Of a DNA stretch of 64,000 nt, positions 8,936 to 16,713 are shown in pieces. The translations under genes and the position numbers were made by a program. A model generated the notes under the pieces. It was not told the DNA's origin and ran no database searches. It was given only the letters and a program-made list of their open reading frames with translations. This DNA is from Pseudomonas baetica. Its GTDB lineage: Bacteria > Pseudomonadota > Gammaproteobacteria > Pseudomonadales > Pseudomonadaceae. Location: positions 5,638,001-5,702,000 of the forward strand of contig NZ_PHHE01000001.1 in the NCBI RefSeq assembly GCF_002813455.1, given 5' to 3'. The first letter of the stretch is position 1, and every line of letters begins with the position of its first letter.

Positions 8936-9421
8936 ATGAGCGACAACCTGCTGGATATCCCGTGCACCACCATCAAGGGTGAGCAAAAGACCCTGGCTGA
9001 TTTCGCCGGCAAAGCCGTGCTGGTGGTCAATACCGCCAGTAAGTGCGGATTCACCCCGCAATACAAGGGGCTGGAGGCGTTGTGGCAAACCTATAAGGAT
9101 CAAGGCCTGGTGGTGTTGGGCTTTCCATGCAACCAGTTCGGCAAGCAGGAACCGGGGAACGAGGGGGCGATCAGCGAGTTCTGCGAACTGAATTTTGGAG
9201 TCAGTTTCCCGCTGTTCAAGAAGATCGAAGTGAACGGCGCCGGCGCTCATCCATTGTTCGTGCAATTGAAGAAGCGTGCGCCGGGTCTGCTCGGTTCCCA
9301 AGGCATCAAGTGGAACTTCACCAAGTTCCTGATCGGCAAGGATGGTCAGTTGGTCAAGCGCTTCGCCCCGGCCACCAAGCCGCAGGATCTGAGCCGCGAG
9401 ATCGAAGCCCTGCTCAAATGA
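8936..9421 (+). CDS. gpx: Glutathione peroxidase (thiol peroxidase, BsaA/GPx family)
   Basis: A 161-residue cysteine GPx that reduces organic and hydrogen peroxides. The catalytic Cys is in VNTASKCGFTPQYKGLE (about residue 37), the second motif is GFPCNQFGKQEPG, and the catalytic Trp-Asn pair is in KWNFTKFLI. The ATG at 8936 gives the standard MSDNLLDIPC start. Its stop codon overlaps the start of the MarR-family gene (ATGA), so the two are one operon. The palindrome at 8868-8891 is the likely control site. Confidence 0.93.
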   Translation: MSDNLLDIPCTTIKGEQKTLADFAGKAVLVVNTASKCGFTPQYKGLEALWQTYKDQGLVVLGFPCNQFGKQEPGNEGAISEFCELNFGVSFPLFKKIEVNGAGAHPLFVQLKKRAPGLLGSQGIKWNFTKFLIGKDGQLVKRFAPATKPQDLSREIEALLK

Positions 9422-9879
9422 ATAAGCTGCCCGTTGATTCGCTGAAGCTCGACAGTCAGTTGTGCTTCAAGTTGTATGCCGCATCCCGGGCGGTGATTCG
9501 CGGTTACAAGCCGATGCTTGATCAGCTCGGCCTCACCTATCCGCAATATCTGGCGATGCTGGTGTTGTGGGAGTGGCAGCAGAGTGCGCCGGAGCAACCG
9601 ACGGTCAAGGCTTTAGGCGAACGTCTGGCGCTGGATTCCGGCACGTTGACGCCATTGCTCAAGCGCCTGGAGCAATTGCAACTGGTACAGCGTCAACGCT
9701 CGGCGCGGGATGAGCGTGAAGTGCATCTGAGCCTGACGCCCGCTGGGCAAGCGTTGCGCGAGCAGGTCGGGCCGCTCAAGGCCCGACTGCTCTGCGACAG
9801 CGGCGTGGATCTGGACCGGCTGGACGAATTGCGCGACGGTCTCGATCATTTGCTGGGCCAGATCAAGGCGCTGTCTTAG
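9418..9879 (+). CDS. ospR: Redox-sensing MarR/OhrR-type regulator OspR
   Basis: A 153-residue winged-helix repressor. Cys16 in LDSQLCFKLYAASRAV is the peroxide-sensing Cys position of OhrR and OspR, and the wing region KRLEQLQLVQRQRSARDERE follows the recognition helix (about 65-90). It overlaps gpx by four bases (ATGA). In P. aeruginosa OspR represses the neighbouring glutathione peroxidase gene and affects pigment production; I infer the same role for gpx here. The last 17 bases overlap the end of the convergent sagS gene, so there is no room for a separate terminator. Confidence 0.85.
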   Translation: MNKLPVDSLKLDSQLCFKLYAASRAVIRGYKPMLDQLGLTYPQYLAMLVLWEWQQSAPEQPTVKALGERLALDSGTLTPLLKRLEQLQLVQRQRSARDEREVHLSLTPAGQALREQVGPLKARLLCDSGVDLDRLDELRDGLDHLLGQIKALS

Positions 9880-12184
9880 TCGCAATCCACTGATCCAGCA
9901 GCGCCGCCAGTTCTTCGCGACGAAACGGCTTGGCCAGATAGTCGCTCATCCCTGCTGCGCGGCAGCGTTCGCGCTCCTCAGACATGGCGTTGGCCGTCAG
10001 GGCGACGATCGGCAAGTTCGGCCAGCGTCCGCTCTGGCGAATCTGCCGGCTCGCTTCGTAGCCGTCCATCACTGGCATGTTGCAGTCCATCAGCACCAGA
10101 TCGAACTCCTGATACTCCAGTTGATCCAGCGCCTCCGCGCCATGGGCAGCGACGACGACATCACAGCCGAGTTTGCCGAGCATGCCTTTGGCGACCAGTT
10201 GATTGACCGGATTGTCCTCGACCAGCAATACCCGCCCGCGTCGCACCGATGGTGATGTTTCCAGCTGTGCATCGTTGATGGTGGCGACGTCAGGGTTCAG
10301 GGTGCGCCGCAGGTTCTGGTAGAGCGCGTTACGCGCGAGCGGGCGTGCCTGTTGTTGCAGAGGGACGAGGGCCGCGGCTTCTTCGCTGGGGAGAAAACTG
10401 CCGTAGGCCGTCACCAGCAGAATCGGTGCGGCGAGGGTTGGACGCAGCCCGAACAGGCACTCCGGACAATCGGTAATCAGCACATCAGGACTCAGGTTCA
10501 ACAGCGAGTCATCGATGGTGCGTTGTTCGTACTCGAGGCCCCAGACCGGCAGCAGACTCTTCAACAATTCTGCCAAACCGCTGCTGGCGGCGGTGATGGC
10601 GAGAACTTTCCCGTGCAGGGGGGGCACCGCCAATGCGCGGGTATGACAGGGCAGCGGCAGTTCTGCACAGAACTGGCTGCCAAAACCGATCTCGGAACTG
10701 ATGGTCAAGCGGCCCTGCATCGCTTCGCAGAGGTTGTAGGTCAGGGCCAGCCCAAGCCCCGTGCCGCCGTACTGACGGGTGATGCCGGCCCCCGCCTGAG
10801 TGAACGGCTGGAAGATCTTCACCTGGGCTTCCTGCGCGATGCCAATACCGGTGTCGCAGACTTCGATGCGCACGCCGTCCTTGTGGGTCGACAAGCGCAC
10901 ATCCACTCGACCGAAGCGGGTGAATTTCAGCGCATTGGACAACAAGTTACTGACGATCTGCCGAACCCGGGTCGGATCGCCGAGCACCAGCGCGGGGAAG
11001 TGCGGATCGATCAGGCAGGTCAGTTCGACACTTGGCGCCGCATTCTGCGACAGCAGGTTGGCAGTGTCCTCGATCAATGAACCGAGGTCGAACGGGATAT
11101 GTTCCAGTTCGAGCTGCCCGGCATCGAACTTCGACAGGTCGAGAATATCGTTGAGCAACTCCACCAGCACCTTGCCGGAGTCGTGGGCGATCGACAGCTG
11201 TTGCTGCTGTTCGGCATTCAATGGTCCGTCGAGCGACAGGGCGATCATCCCCAGCAGGCCGTTGAGCGGTGTGCGGATTTCATGGCTCATGTTGGCGAGA
11301 AACGCTGAGCGGGCTTCGGCCATTTCCAGGGCCGTGCTGCGGGCGACTTCGAGTTCCTGGTTGGACTGGCTGAGGCGGGTGTTGATCGCCTTGAGTTCGG
11401 CGGTGCGCGCCGAGACGATGTTTTCCAGTTGGCCGAGGTAATCGGTCAGACGGTTTTCCGCATTGCGCCGCTGCTGGATCTCGGTGGCGATGTTCTCGAA
11501 TTGCTCATTGGCGACTTTGACCAGCACACCGATTTCATCGTTGGCGTGCCCGGCCGGGCATTCCAGCGTGGTTGGCTCCGCGCTGCGCGGATCACGTCCG
11601 CTGAGTTCGCGGATCACCCGTACCAGCGGTTTGGTCAGCATCACGTAAAACAGTGCGAGCAGCAGCCCGGTCAGGATCAGGCTGCGGGCGAAGCCGTTCA
11701 GCAAGGTGATTTCTGCCCGGCGCAGGAAGCGGCTGCCGAAGGCATAGGTGTCGACTTCCAGGCTGAGGACTCCCAGTGACTCGTTGGGCAGATGATCCAG
11801 ATACAGGCGGTCTTCGAACTGGCGCTTGGCGCCGAAGAGAAAATCGCTGATCACCCGATAGCCGCTTTGCGACTCGGGCCGTTTGACGCTGGCCAGCACG
11901 GTATTGTCGTTGTCGGTCAGTTGTGCCGAAATGATTGCCGGTGAGCGCAACAGCCCCAGGGTCAACTCCTGGGCCAGCTCTGCGTCGATGTTGTAGGCGA
12001 TACGTGAAGCCGGGTTATGGCTGATTTCCAGCAAAGACAGGATTTCACGGTTGATGGAGGCGTCTTCACTGGCATAATCGATGCCGATTTGCAGCAGGCT
12101 GAGCAGCGTGCCCAGAATGAACCCGACCAGCACAGTAAGCCTGGCTTGTTTGTAAGACAGCCGGTGGGTGAATTTGATATCCAT
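9863..12184 (-). CDS. sagS: Hybrid sensor histidine kinase SagS
   Basis: A 773-residue membrane hybrid kinase. A membrane segment lies at about 16-34, a periplasmic sensor region at about 35-168 and a second membrane segment at about 170-190. HAMP, a coiled coil and HisKA follow (FLANMSHEIRTPLNGLLGM, phospho-His), then HATPase_c (SNLLSNALKFTRFG, DTGIGIA, GGTGLGLALTY) and a C-terminal receiver (VLLVEDNPVNQ, acceptor Asp in LVLMDCNMPVMDGYE, Lys in YLAKPF). Length, layout and position after ospR match P. aeruginosa SagS, which steers the motile-sessile switch through HptB and BfiS. I use the ATG at 12184; an ATG at 12226 is also in frame. Confidence 0.85.
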   Translation of the reverse strand: MDIKFTHRLSYKQARLTVLVGFILGTLLSLLQIGIDYASEDASINREILSLLEISHNPASRIAYNIDAELAQELTLGLLRSPAIISAQLTDNDNTVLASVKRPESQSGYRVISDFLFGAKRQFEDRLYLDHLPNESLGVLSLEVDTYAFGSRFLRRAEITLLNGFARSLILTGLLLALFYVMLTKPLVRVIRELSGRDPRSAEPTTLECPAGHANDEIGVLVKVANEQFENIATEIQQRRNAENRLTDYLGQLENIVSARTAELKAINTRLSQSNQELEVARSTALEMAEARSAFLANMSHEIRTPLNGLLGMIALSLDGPLNAEQQQQLSIAHDSGKVLVELLNDILDLSKFDAGQLELEHIPFDLGSLIEDTANLLSQNAAPSVELTCLIDPHFPALVLGDPTRVRQIVSNLLSNALKFTRFGRVDVRLSTHKDGVRIEVCDTGIGIAQEAQVKIFQPFTQAGAGITRQYGGTGLGLALTYNLCEAMQGRLTISSEIGFGSQFCAELPLPCHTRALAVPPLHGKVLAITAASSGLAELLKSLLPVWGLEYEQRTIDDSLLNLSPDVLITDCPECLFGLRPTLAAPILLVTAYGSFLPSEEAAALVPLQQQARPLARNALYQNLRRTLNPDVATINDAQLETSPSVRRGRVLLVEDNPVNQLVAKGMLGKLGCDVVVAAHGAEALDQLEYQEFDLVLMDCNMPVMDGYEASRQIRQSGRWPNLPIVALTANAMSEERERCRAAGMSDYLAKPFRREELAALLDQWIATKTAP

Positions 12185-12350
12185 GGGGTGTTGAACCACT
12201 TCCGTTTCCCTTCGCTGCTCAAGCATAGTCGATCATGTATCGATACCGAGGTTCCCGAATCGCCTTGTAACAAGGCGCGCGGCGGGAATATTGATCTGCG
12301 TGTCGTCGCTGGATCGTCATCATCACTGTGAACGTGCCCGAGGAGAAGAC

Positions 12351-13241
12351 GTGGATTCCCGATTGAATGCTTTTCTTGAACGCGCCGAGTCGGTTCTGGC
12401 GCGGATCGAACCACTGTTGCCGGCACTGCGCCCGGAGATTGACTGGAACACTTGCCTGGCTGCGCGTTGGCAGCGTGATGGCCGCAGTGGATACCTGCTG
12501 CCGCTGGAAGTCAGCCTCGACATGCGCCTGTCCGACCTGATCGGCGTTGACCGGCAACTCGAGCAACTGGGGCGCAACACCCAACAATTCCTCGACGGCA
12601 TGCCGGCCAACCATGCGCTGCTGTGGGGTTCGCGTGGTACCGGCAAGTCTTCGCTGGTGCGGGCGTTGCTTGCGGAACATGCCGGCGCGGGCCTGCGCCT
12701 GATCGAGATCGAGCGCGATCATCTGGCGGACCTGCCGCGGGTGGTCGAGCAGATCGCGAAACTGCCGCAACGTTTTGTGCTGTTCTGCGATGACTTGTCG
12801 TTCGAATCCGGTGAAGGCGATTACCGCGTGCTCAAAAGCGTGCTCGACGGCTCGCTGGAGCAAGCGCCAGACAACGTTTTGCTGTACGCCACTTCCAATC
12901 GTCGCCACCTGGTACCGGAGAAGGAAAGCGACAACGAGAACTGGAAACGCGTCGACGGTGAGCTGCACCCCAGCGAAGCGGTAGAAGACAAGATCGCGCT
13001 GTCGGACCGCTTTGGGCTGTGGTTGTCGTTTTATCCGTTTACCCAAGAACACTTCCTGAATGTCGTCGAACACTGGATCGGCCAGTTGGCCGCCAAGGCC
13101 GGCCTGAGCTGGCAGCGCGACGAAGCGCTGGACATCCTTGCCGTGCGTTGGGCCACCGGCCGCGGCAATCGCAACGGACGTTGCGCGTACCAATTCGCCC
13201 GTTACTGGGTGGGACTGAAATTGTTGGAGCACAAGGCATGA
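12351..13241 (+). CDS. DUF815-family AAA+ ATPase
   Basis: A 296-residue P-loop ATPase of the DUF815 family. Walker A is GSRGTGKSSLVRAL at about residues 92-105 and Walker B is RFVLFCDDLSF at about 140-150. TSNRRHLVPE matches the family sensor region and SDRFGLWLSFYPF the late motif. The biological role is unknown. The GTG start at 12351 has AGGAGA immediately upstream; an in-frame ATG at 12291 would add an unconserved His-rich peptide. It overlaps the downstream GAF-type reductase gene by four bases (ATGA), so the two are translationally coupled. Confidence 0.85.
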   Translation: MDSRLNAFLERAESVLARIEPLLPALRPEIDWNTCLAARWQRDGRSGYLLPLEVSLDMRLSDLIGVDRQLEQLGRNTQQFLDGMPANHALLWGSRGTGKSSLVRALLAEHAGAGLRLIEIERDHLADLPRVVEQIAKLPQRFVLFCDDLSFESGEGDYRVLKSVLDGSLEQAPDNVLLYATSNRRHLVPEKESDNENWKRVDGELHPSEAVEDKIALSDRFGLWLSFYPFTQEHFLNVVEHWIGQLAAKAGLSWQRDEALDILAVRWATGRGNRNGRCAYQFARYWVGLKLLEHKA

Positions 13242-13720
13242 TTGATTTGCAACAGAGCGGCCAGGGCCTCGAAGGCTATGGCATGTTGGCCGCGCAACTG
13301 GAGTCGCTGCTGGCTGACGAGCGCGATTTTATCGCTAATGCCGCGCAGTTTTCGGCATTCCTGTTCAACCAGCTTGATGACCTGAACTGGGCCGGTTTCT
13401 ACCTCAATCGTAACGAAGAACTGGTGCTCGGTCCGTTCCAGGGCCAGATCGCTTGCGTGCGCATTCCGTTTGGTCGCGGTGTGTGCGGCGCGGCGGCAGC
13501 CAGCCTGCAGACGCAACGGGTTGAAGACGTGCATGCATTTCCCGGCCACATCGCCTGCGACAGCGCATCGAACAGCGAACTGGTGGTGCCGCTGGTCAAG
13601 GACGGTCGCCTGATCGGTGTTCTCGACCTCGACAGTCCGAAACTCGCGCGTTTTGGTACAGATGACCAGGCTGGAATCGAGCACTTGGCGGCTATCTTCC
13701 TGCGCCTGACCGACTGCTGA
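13238..13720 (+). CDS. Free methionine-(R)-sulfoxide reductase (GAF fold)
   Basis: A 160-residue single-GAF-domain protein of the fRMsr (MsrC/YebR) family, which reduces free, not protein-bound, methionine-R-sulfoxide. The three family cysteines are visible in IACVRIPFGRGVCG and HIACDSASNSELVVP, and the C-terminus has the GVLDLDSP GAF motif. It starts inside the end of the DUF815 ATPase gene (ATGA). Its stop codon directly abuts the stop codon of the convergent HD-GYP gene. A functional link between the ATPase and the reductase is only suggested by the coupling. Confidence 0.88.
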   Translation: MIDLQQSGQGLEGYGMLAAQLESLLADERDFIANAAQFSAFLFNQLDDLNWAGFYLNRNEELVLGPFQGQIACVRIPFGRGVCGAAAASLQTQRVEDVHAFPGHIACDSASNSELVVPLVKDGRLIGVLDLDSPKLARFGTDDQAGIEHLAAIFLRLTDC

Positions 13721-16666
13721 TCAGCGGCTGAGGCCAGCCTTGTGCAACAGGCTGGCCGTATCCACGGCATCGATCTGGCGTGGATCGAGAAAACGCTCGG
13801 CGTACTGCATATACACGCCGTCATTGATAAATAAGCCAAACAGCTGTGCATCAATGTGTGCCTCGCGGCACATGGTGGCCATGATCCCGAGTGCTTCACT
13901 CAACGACTTGGCTTTCTTGTAGGGCCGGTCGGCCGCCGTCAGCGCCTCGAAAATATCGGCAATCGCCATCATCCGCGCCGGCAGGCTCATCTCTTCGCGC
14001 TTGAGGCGTTTCGGATAGCCGGTGCCGTCCATTTTTTCGTGATGGCCACCGGCGATTTCGGCAATGCTGTCGAGATGGCCGGGGAAGGGCAGGTGGCTGA
14101 GCATCATGATGGTCTGCACCATGTGGTGATTGATGATGTAGCGCTCTTCACGGGTCAGCGTGCCGCGAACGATGCTCAGGTTGTACAGCTCGCCACGATT
14201 GTACTTGTTGTCCGGTACATCCAGTTTGAAGCCCCACGGATTATCCTTGGGGATCAATTCATTGGGATCACGTTCCAGCAGATGTTCGGGCTTGTCCGCC
14301 AGTAACGGTTCGCTGACCGGCAAGCTCGGCGCAGGTGTTCGTGTCTGGCGGCGGTTTTCTGCCCATGACACACCCAGACGGTCATCCAGTGTACGCATCC
14401 AGGTGCGTCGGCCGAGACCCGCGAGGCGCTGCAGGTCTGCTTCGGCCATGGCTTCACTGCCCAGATTGCAGCGGGCGACAAATGCAAAATCGTCATCCAG
14501 TTCCGCCAATGTCGCATCACGAATTTCGCCCAGTGACGTTTCGTCTCCTCCCAAGGTCCGCGCCTGCCAATAACTGATCCACGCATCGCGCTTGAGCACT
14601 TCGAAGCGGGTGCGGATCTCGTGGATGCGATCGTTGAGGGTTTCCAGTTTGGTGGCCTTGTCGACCACGTATTCCGGTGTCGTGACCTTGCCGCAGTCGT
14701 GCAGCCAGGCGGCAATGTGCAAAGCCTCCCATTCATCCTCGGTAGGCTGATAGGCACTGAACGCAGGGGTCTGACTGGCTGCGGCGGCCTGGGCGAGCAT
14801 CAGGGTCAGCTCCGGTACGCGCTGGCAATGGCCGCCGGTGTAGGGACTCTTGGCGTCGATGGCCCCGGCGAGCAGTTGAATGAACGCATCCAGCAGTTGC
14901 TTCTGTCTGGCCTGCAGACGCTGGCTTTCGATACTCACCGCGGCCGCACCGGACACCGCTTGCAGGAAGGCGATACGGTCGGGCCGCAATTTTTCCAGGT
15001 CGGCCGGGGTGCCGCTATCGCCTACCAGCAGAATCAGCAGGCCAATGGTTTCGTTGTGGCGGTTACGCAGGCGAATGCCGATCAGATGCACCCTGGGCGC
15101 GGTCATCGCCAGCAGAACCTTCTGCAAATCGCCGGCGTGTTCGAAACCAAGGCTGATGACCACATTGTCGGCGCCGATCAGTTGCTCAAACCACGCCGGC
15201 CCCTGTTTTTCTTGCAGGTCCTGACCCTGGATGTCGAACGCTTCCAGCGCTTGTGGCGCGCCATCAATGATCAGCCCATAGGGCTCCATGCGATTGCCAT
15301 CGCTTTCGCGCAGATAGATCAGCCCAGCCTGTGCCTGGGCGATCTGAACGGTTTCGAACAACACCCGTTGCAGCAACGGGGCGAAGCGGGTTTCCGCGCA
15401 CAGACTGTCGGTGATCCGGAAGAAGCTGGCCAGAGTGTCTTTCATCCGGGCCATCGAGACGCTCAGTTGATCGACTTCCAGTACCGGTGAACGCCGGGTC
15501 AGCGGAAAGTTGAAGTCGAAACTGCGGATCGCGTCGGCTTCCTTGACCAGCGCATGCAGCGGTTTGACCAGAATGCGCGAGATCAACCAGCCCAATGGCA
15601 GGCACAGCAGCAGCGTGGCCAGGGTCACCAGCGCACCTTGCCAGCGCATGCGGTAGGCGTCGACCAGCAATTCGTCTTCCGGCACCAGTAACGCCAACTG
15701 CAATCCTTGCGGGCCGCCTTCACGCATGCTGCTGCGGGCGACGATCCATTGCCGGTCATTGGCCTTGAGGCGATTGCCGGTGAGGGCGCCGGAGAGGAGC
15801 GCGTGCAGGCTTGGGCTCAGGTCGGCGGCTTTGGCCAGATGAGCGGTGCGGTCGTCGACGATCAAGCGGCTGCTGTCGGGATAGGCCACCGCATTGCCGT
15901 CGGCATCGAACAGGACGATTTCGGTGGACGGGGTGACGACGTGTTTGCTCAACGTCGCGGACAACGCGGCCAGTGTCAGGTCGGCGCCGATTACCGCGTG
16001 TTCACCGCTGCGCCGGGCGAGGGTGGTGCCGACATTGTGGGTGGAGAAAAATACATAGGGCTCGGTGGTGATCTGCCCGGCCTGCTGACGGGCGTCGGTA
16101 AACCAGGCGCGACTGCGCGGATCGTAGTTGTCCTCGGGGTTGTCCCGACGGCTGATGGCGGTCAGCGCCTGGTCAAAGAACAGTGATTGCGAGTGAGCCT
16201 TGCCTTGTGCGTCGTGCTCGATGCTCCAGACCTGGTAGCTAGCTGCTTCCGGCGCCTTGAGCAGTGCTTTGAGTGCGGCGTTGCGCAGTGGCCGCACCAT
16301 GAAGAAGTCGCCATTGGCATAGCCCAGATACAGCGAGGCCAGATTCGGGTTGTCGGTGAGTGACTGGCTGAACGGTCGGAGCAACGGCAAGCGCTGGTCG
16401 AGCCCTGCGGCCTGAGTGGCGGGGTTGACCGCCAGCAGGCTCAACAGATGGCGGATCGGCTGATAAGTGGCGGACAGGTCGGTGCGGACATCCTGCTCGA
16501 TCCGGTCGAACAGTTTTTCGCTGCTCGACAGGATGATTTGCGTGGTCTGGTGATAATTGAATAACCCCAACACCACCCCGGTGAGCAACAGGAGAAAAGT
16601 GAACATGACGCTGATGTGCACGTGCAGCGGCAACCGGCGTTGCTCCGGGCGCAGTGGGCTGGGCAT
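13721..16666 (-). CDS. Membrane sensor protein with HAMP, GAF and interrupted HD-GYP domain
   Basis: A 981-residue putative cyclic-di-GMP phosphodiesterase. A membrane helix lies at about 18-38, an extracytoplasmic dCache-like sensor at about 40-340 and a second helix at about 345-365, followed by HAMP (about 366-420) and a GAF-like region (about 430-590). HD-GYP begins with the metal motif AAWLHDCGKVTTPEYV near 665. The second half (EERYIINHHMVQTI, then GGHHEKMDGTGYPKRL and ARMMAIADIFEALTAADRPY) comes only about 155 residues later, so the domain carries a large insertion. GGAGA precedes the ATG. The 47-base gap to the upstream kinase gene on the same strand suggests co-transcription with the RocA2/RocS2-type system. 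Confidence 0.85.
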   Translation of the reverse strand: MPSPLRPEQRRLPLHVHISVMFTFLLLLTGVVLGLFNYHQTTQIILSSSEKLFDRIEQDVRTDLSATYQPIRHLLSLLAVNPATQAAGLDQRLPLLRPFSQSLTDNPNLASLYLGYANGDFFMVRPLRNAALKALLKAPEAASYQVWSIEHDAQGKAHSQSLFFDQALTAISRRDNPEDNYDPRSRAWFTDARQQAGQITTEPYVFFSTHNVGTTLARRSGEHAVIGADLTLAALSATLSKHVVTPSTEIVLFDADGNAVAYPDSSRLIVDDRTAHLAKAADLSPSLHALLSGALTGNRLKANDRQWIVARSSMREGGPQGLQLALLVPEDELLVDAYRMRWQGALVTLATLLLCLPLGWLISRILVKPLHALVKEADAIRSFDFNFPLTRRSPVLEVDQLSVSMARMKDTLASFFRITDSLCAETRFAPLLQRVLFETVQIAQAQAGLIYLRESDGNRMEPYGLIIDGAPQALEAFDIQGQDLQEKQGPAWFEQLIGADNVVISLGFEHAGDLQKVLLAMTAPRVHLIGIRLRNRHNETIGLLILLVGDSGTPADLEKLRPDRIAFLQAVSGAAAVSIESQRLQARQKQLLDAFIQLLAGAIDAKSPYTGGHCQRVPELTLMLAQAAAASQTPAFSAYQPTEDEWEALHIAAWLHDCGKVTTPEYVVDKATKLETLNDRIHEIRTRFEVLKRDAWISYWQARTLGGDETSLGEIRDATLAELDDDFAFVARCNLGSEAMAEADLQRLAGLGRRTWMRTLDDRLGVSWAENRRQTRTPAPSLPVSEPLLADKPEHLLERDPNELIPKDNPWGFKLDVPDNKYNRGELYNLSIVRGTLTREERYIINHHMVQTIMMLSHLPFPGHLDSIAEIAGGHHEKMDGTGYPKRLKREEMSLPARMMAIADIFEALTAADRPYKKAKSLSEALGIMATMCREAHIDAQLFGLFINDGVYMQYAERFLDPRQIDAVDTASLLHKAGLSR

Positions 16667-16713
16667 TTCGGGTTCTCCATGATGGTTAACTCACTGCTCA
16701 GCGCCAAGCATAG

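Noticed and set aside
9127..9417. N-terminal extension of the MarR-family gene into gpx
   Set aside because: The open frame continues upstream only because of overlap with gpx. The conserved protein begins at the ATGA overlap (9418).
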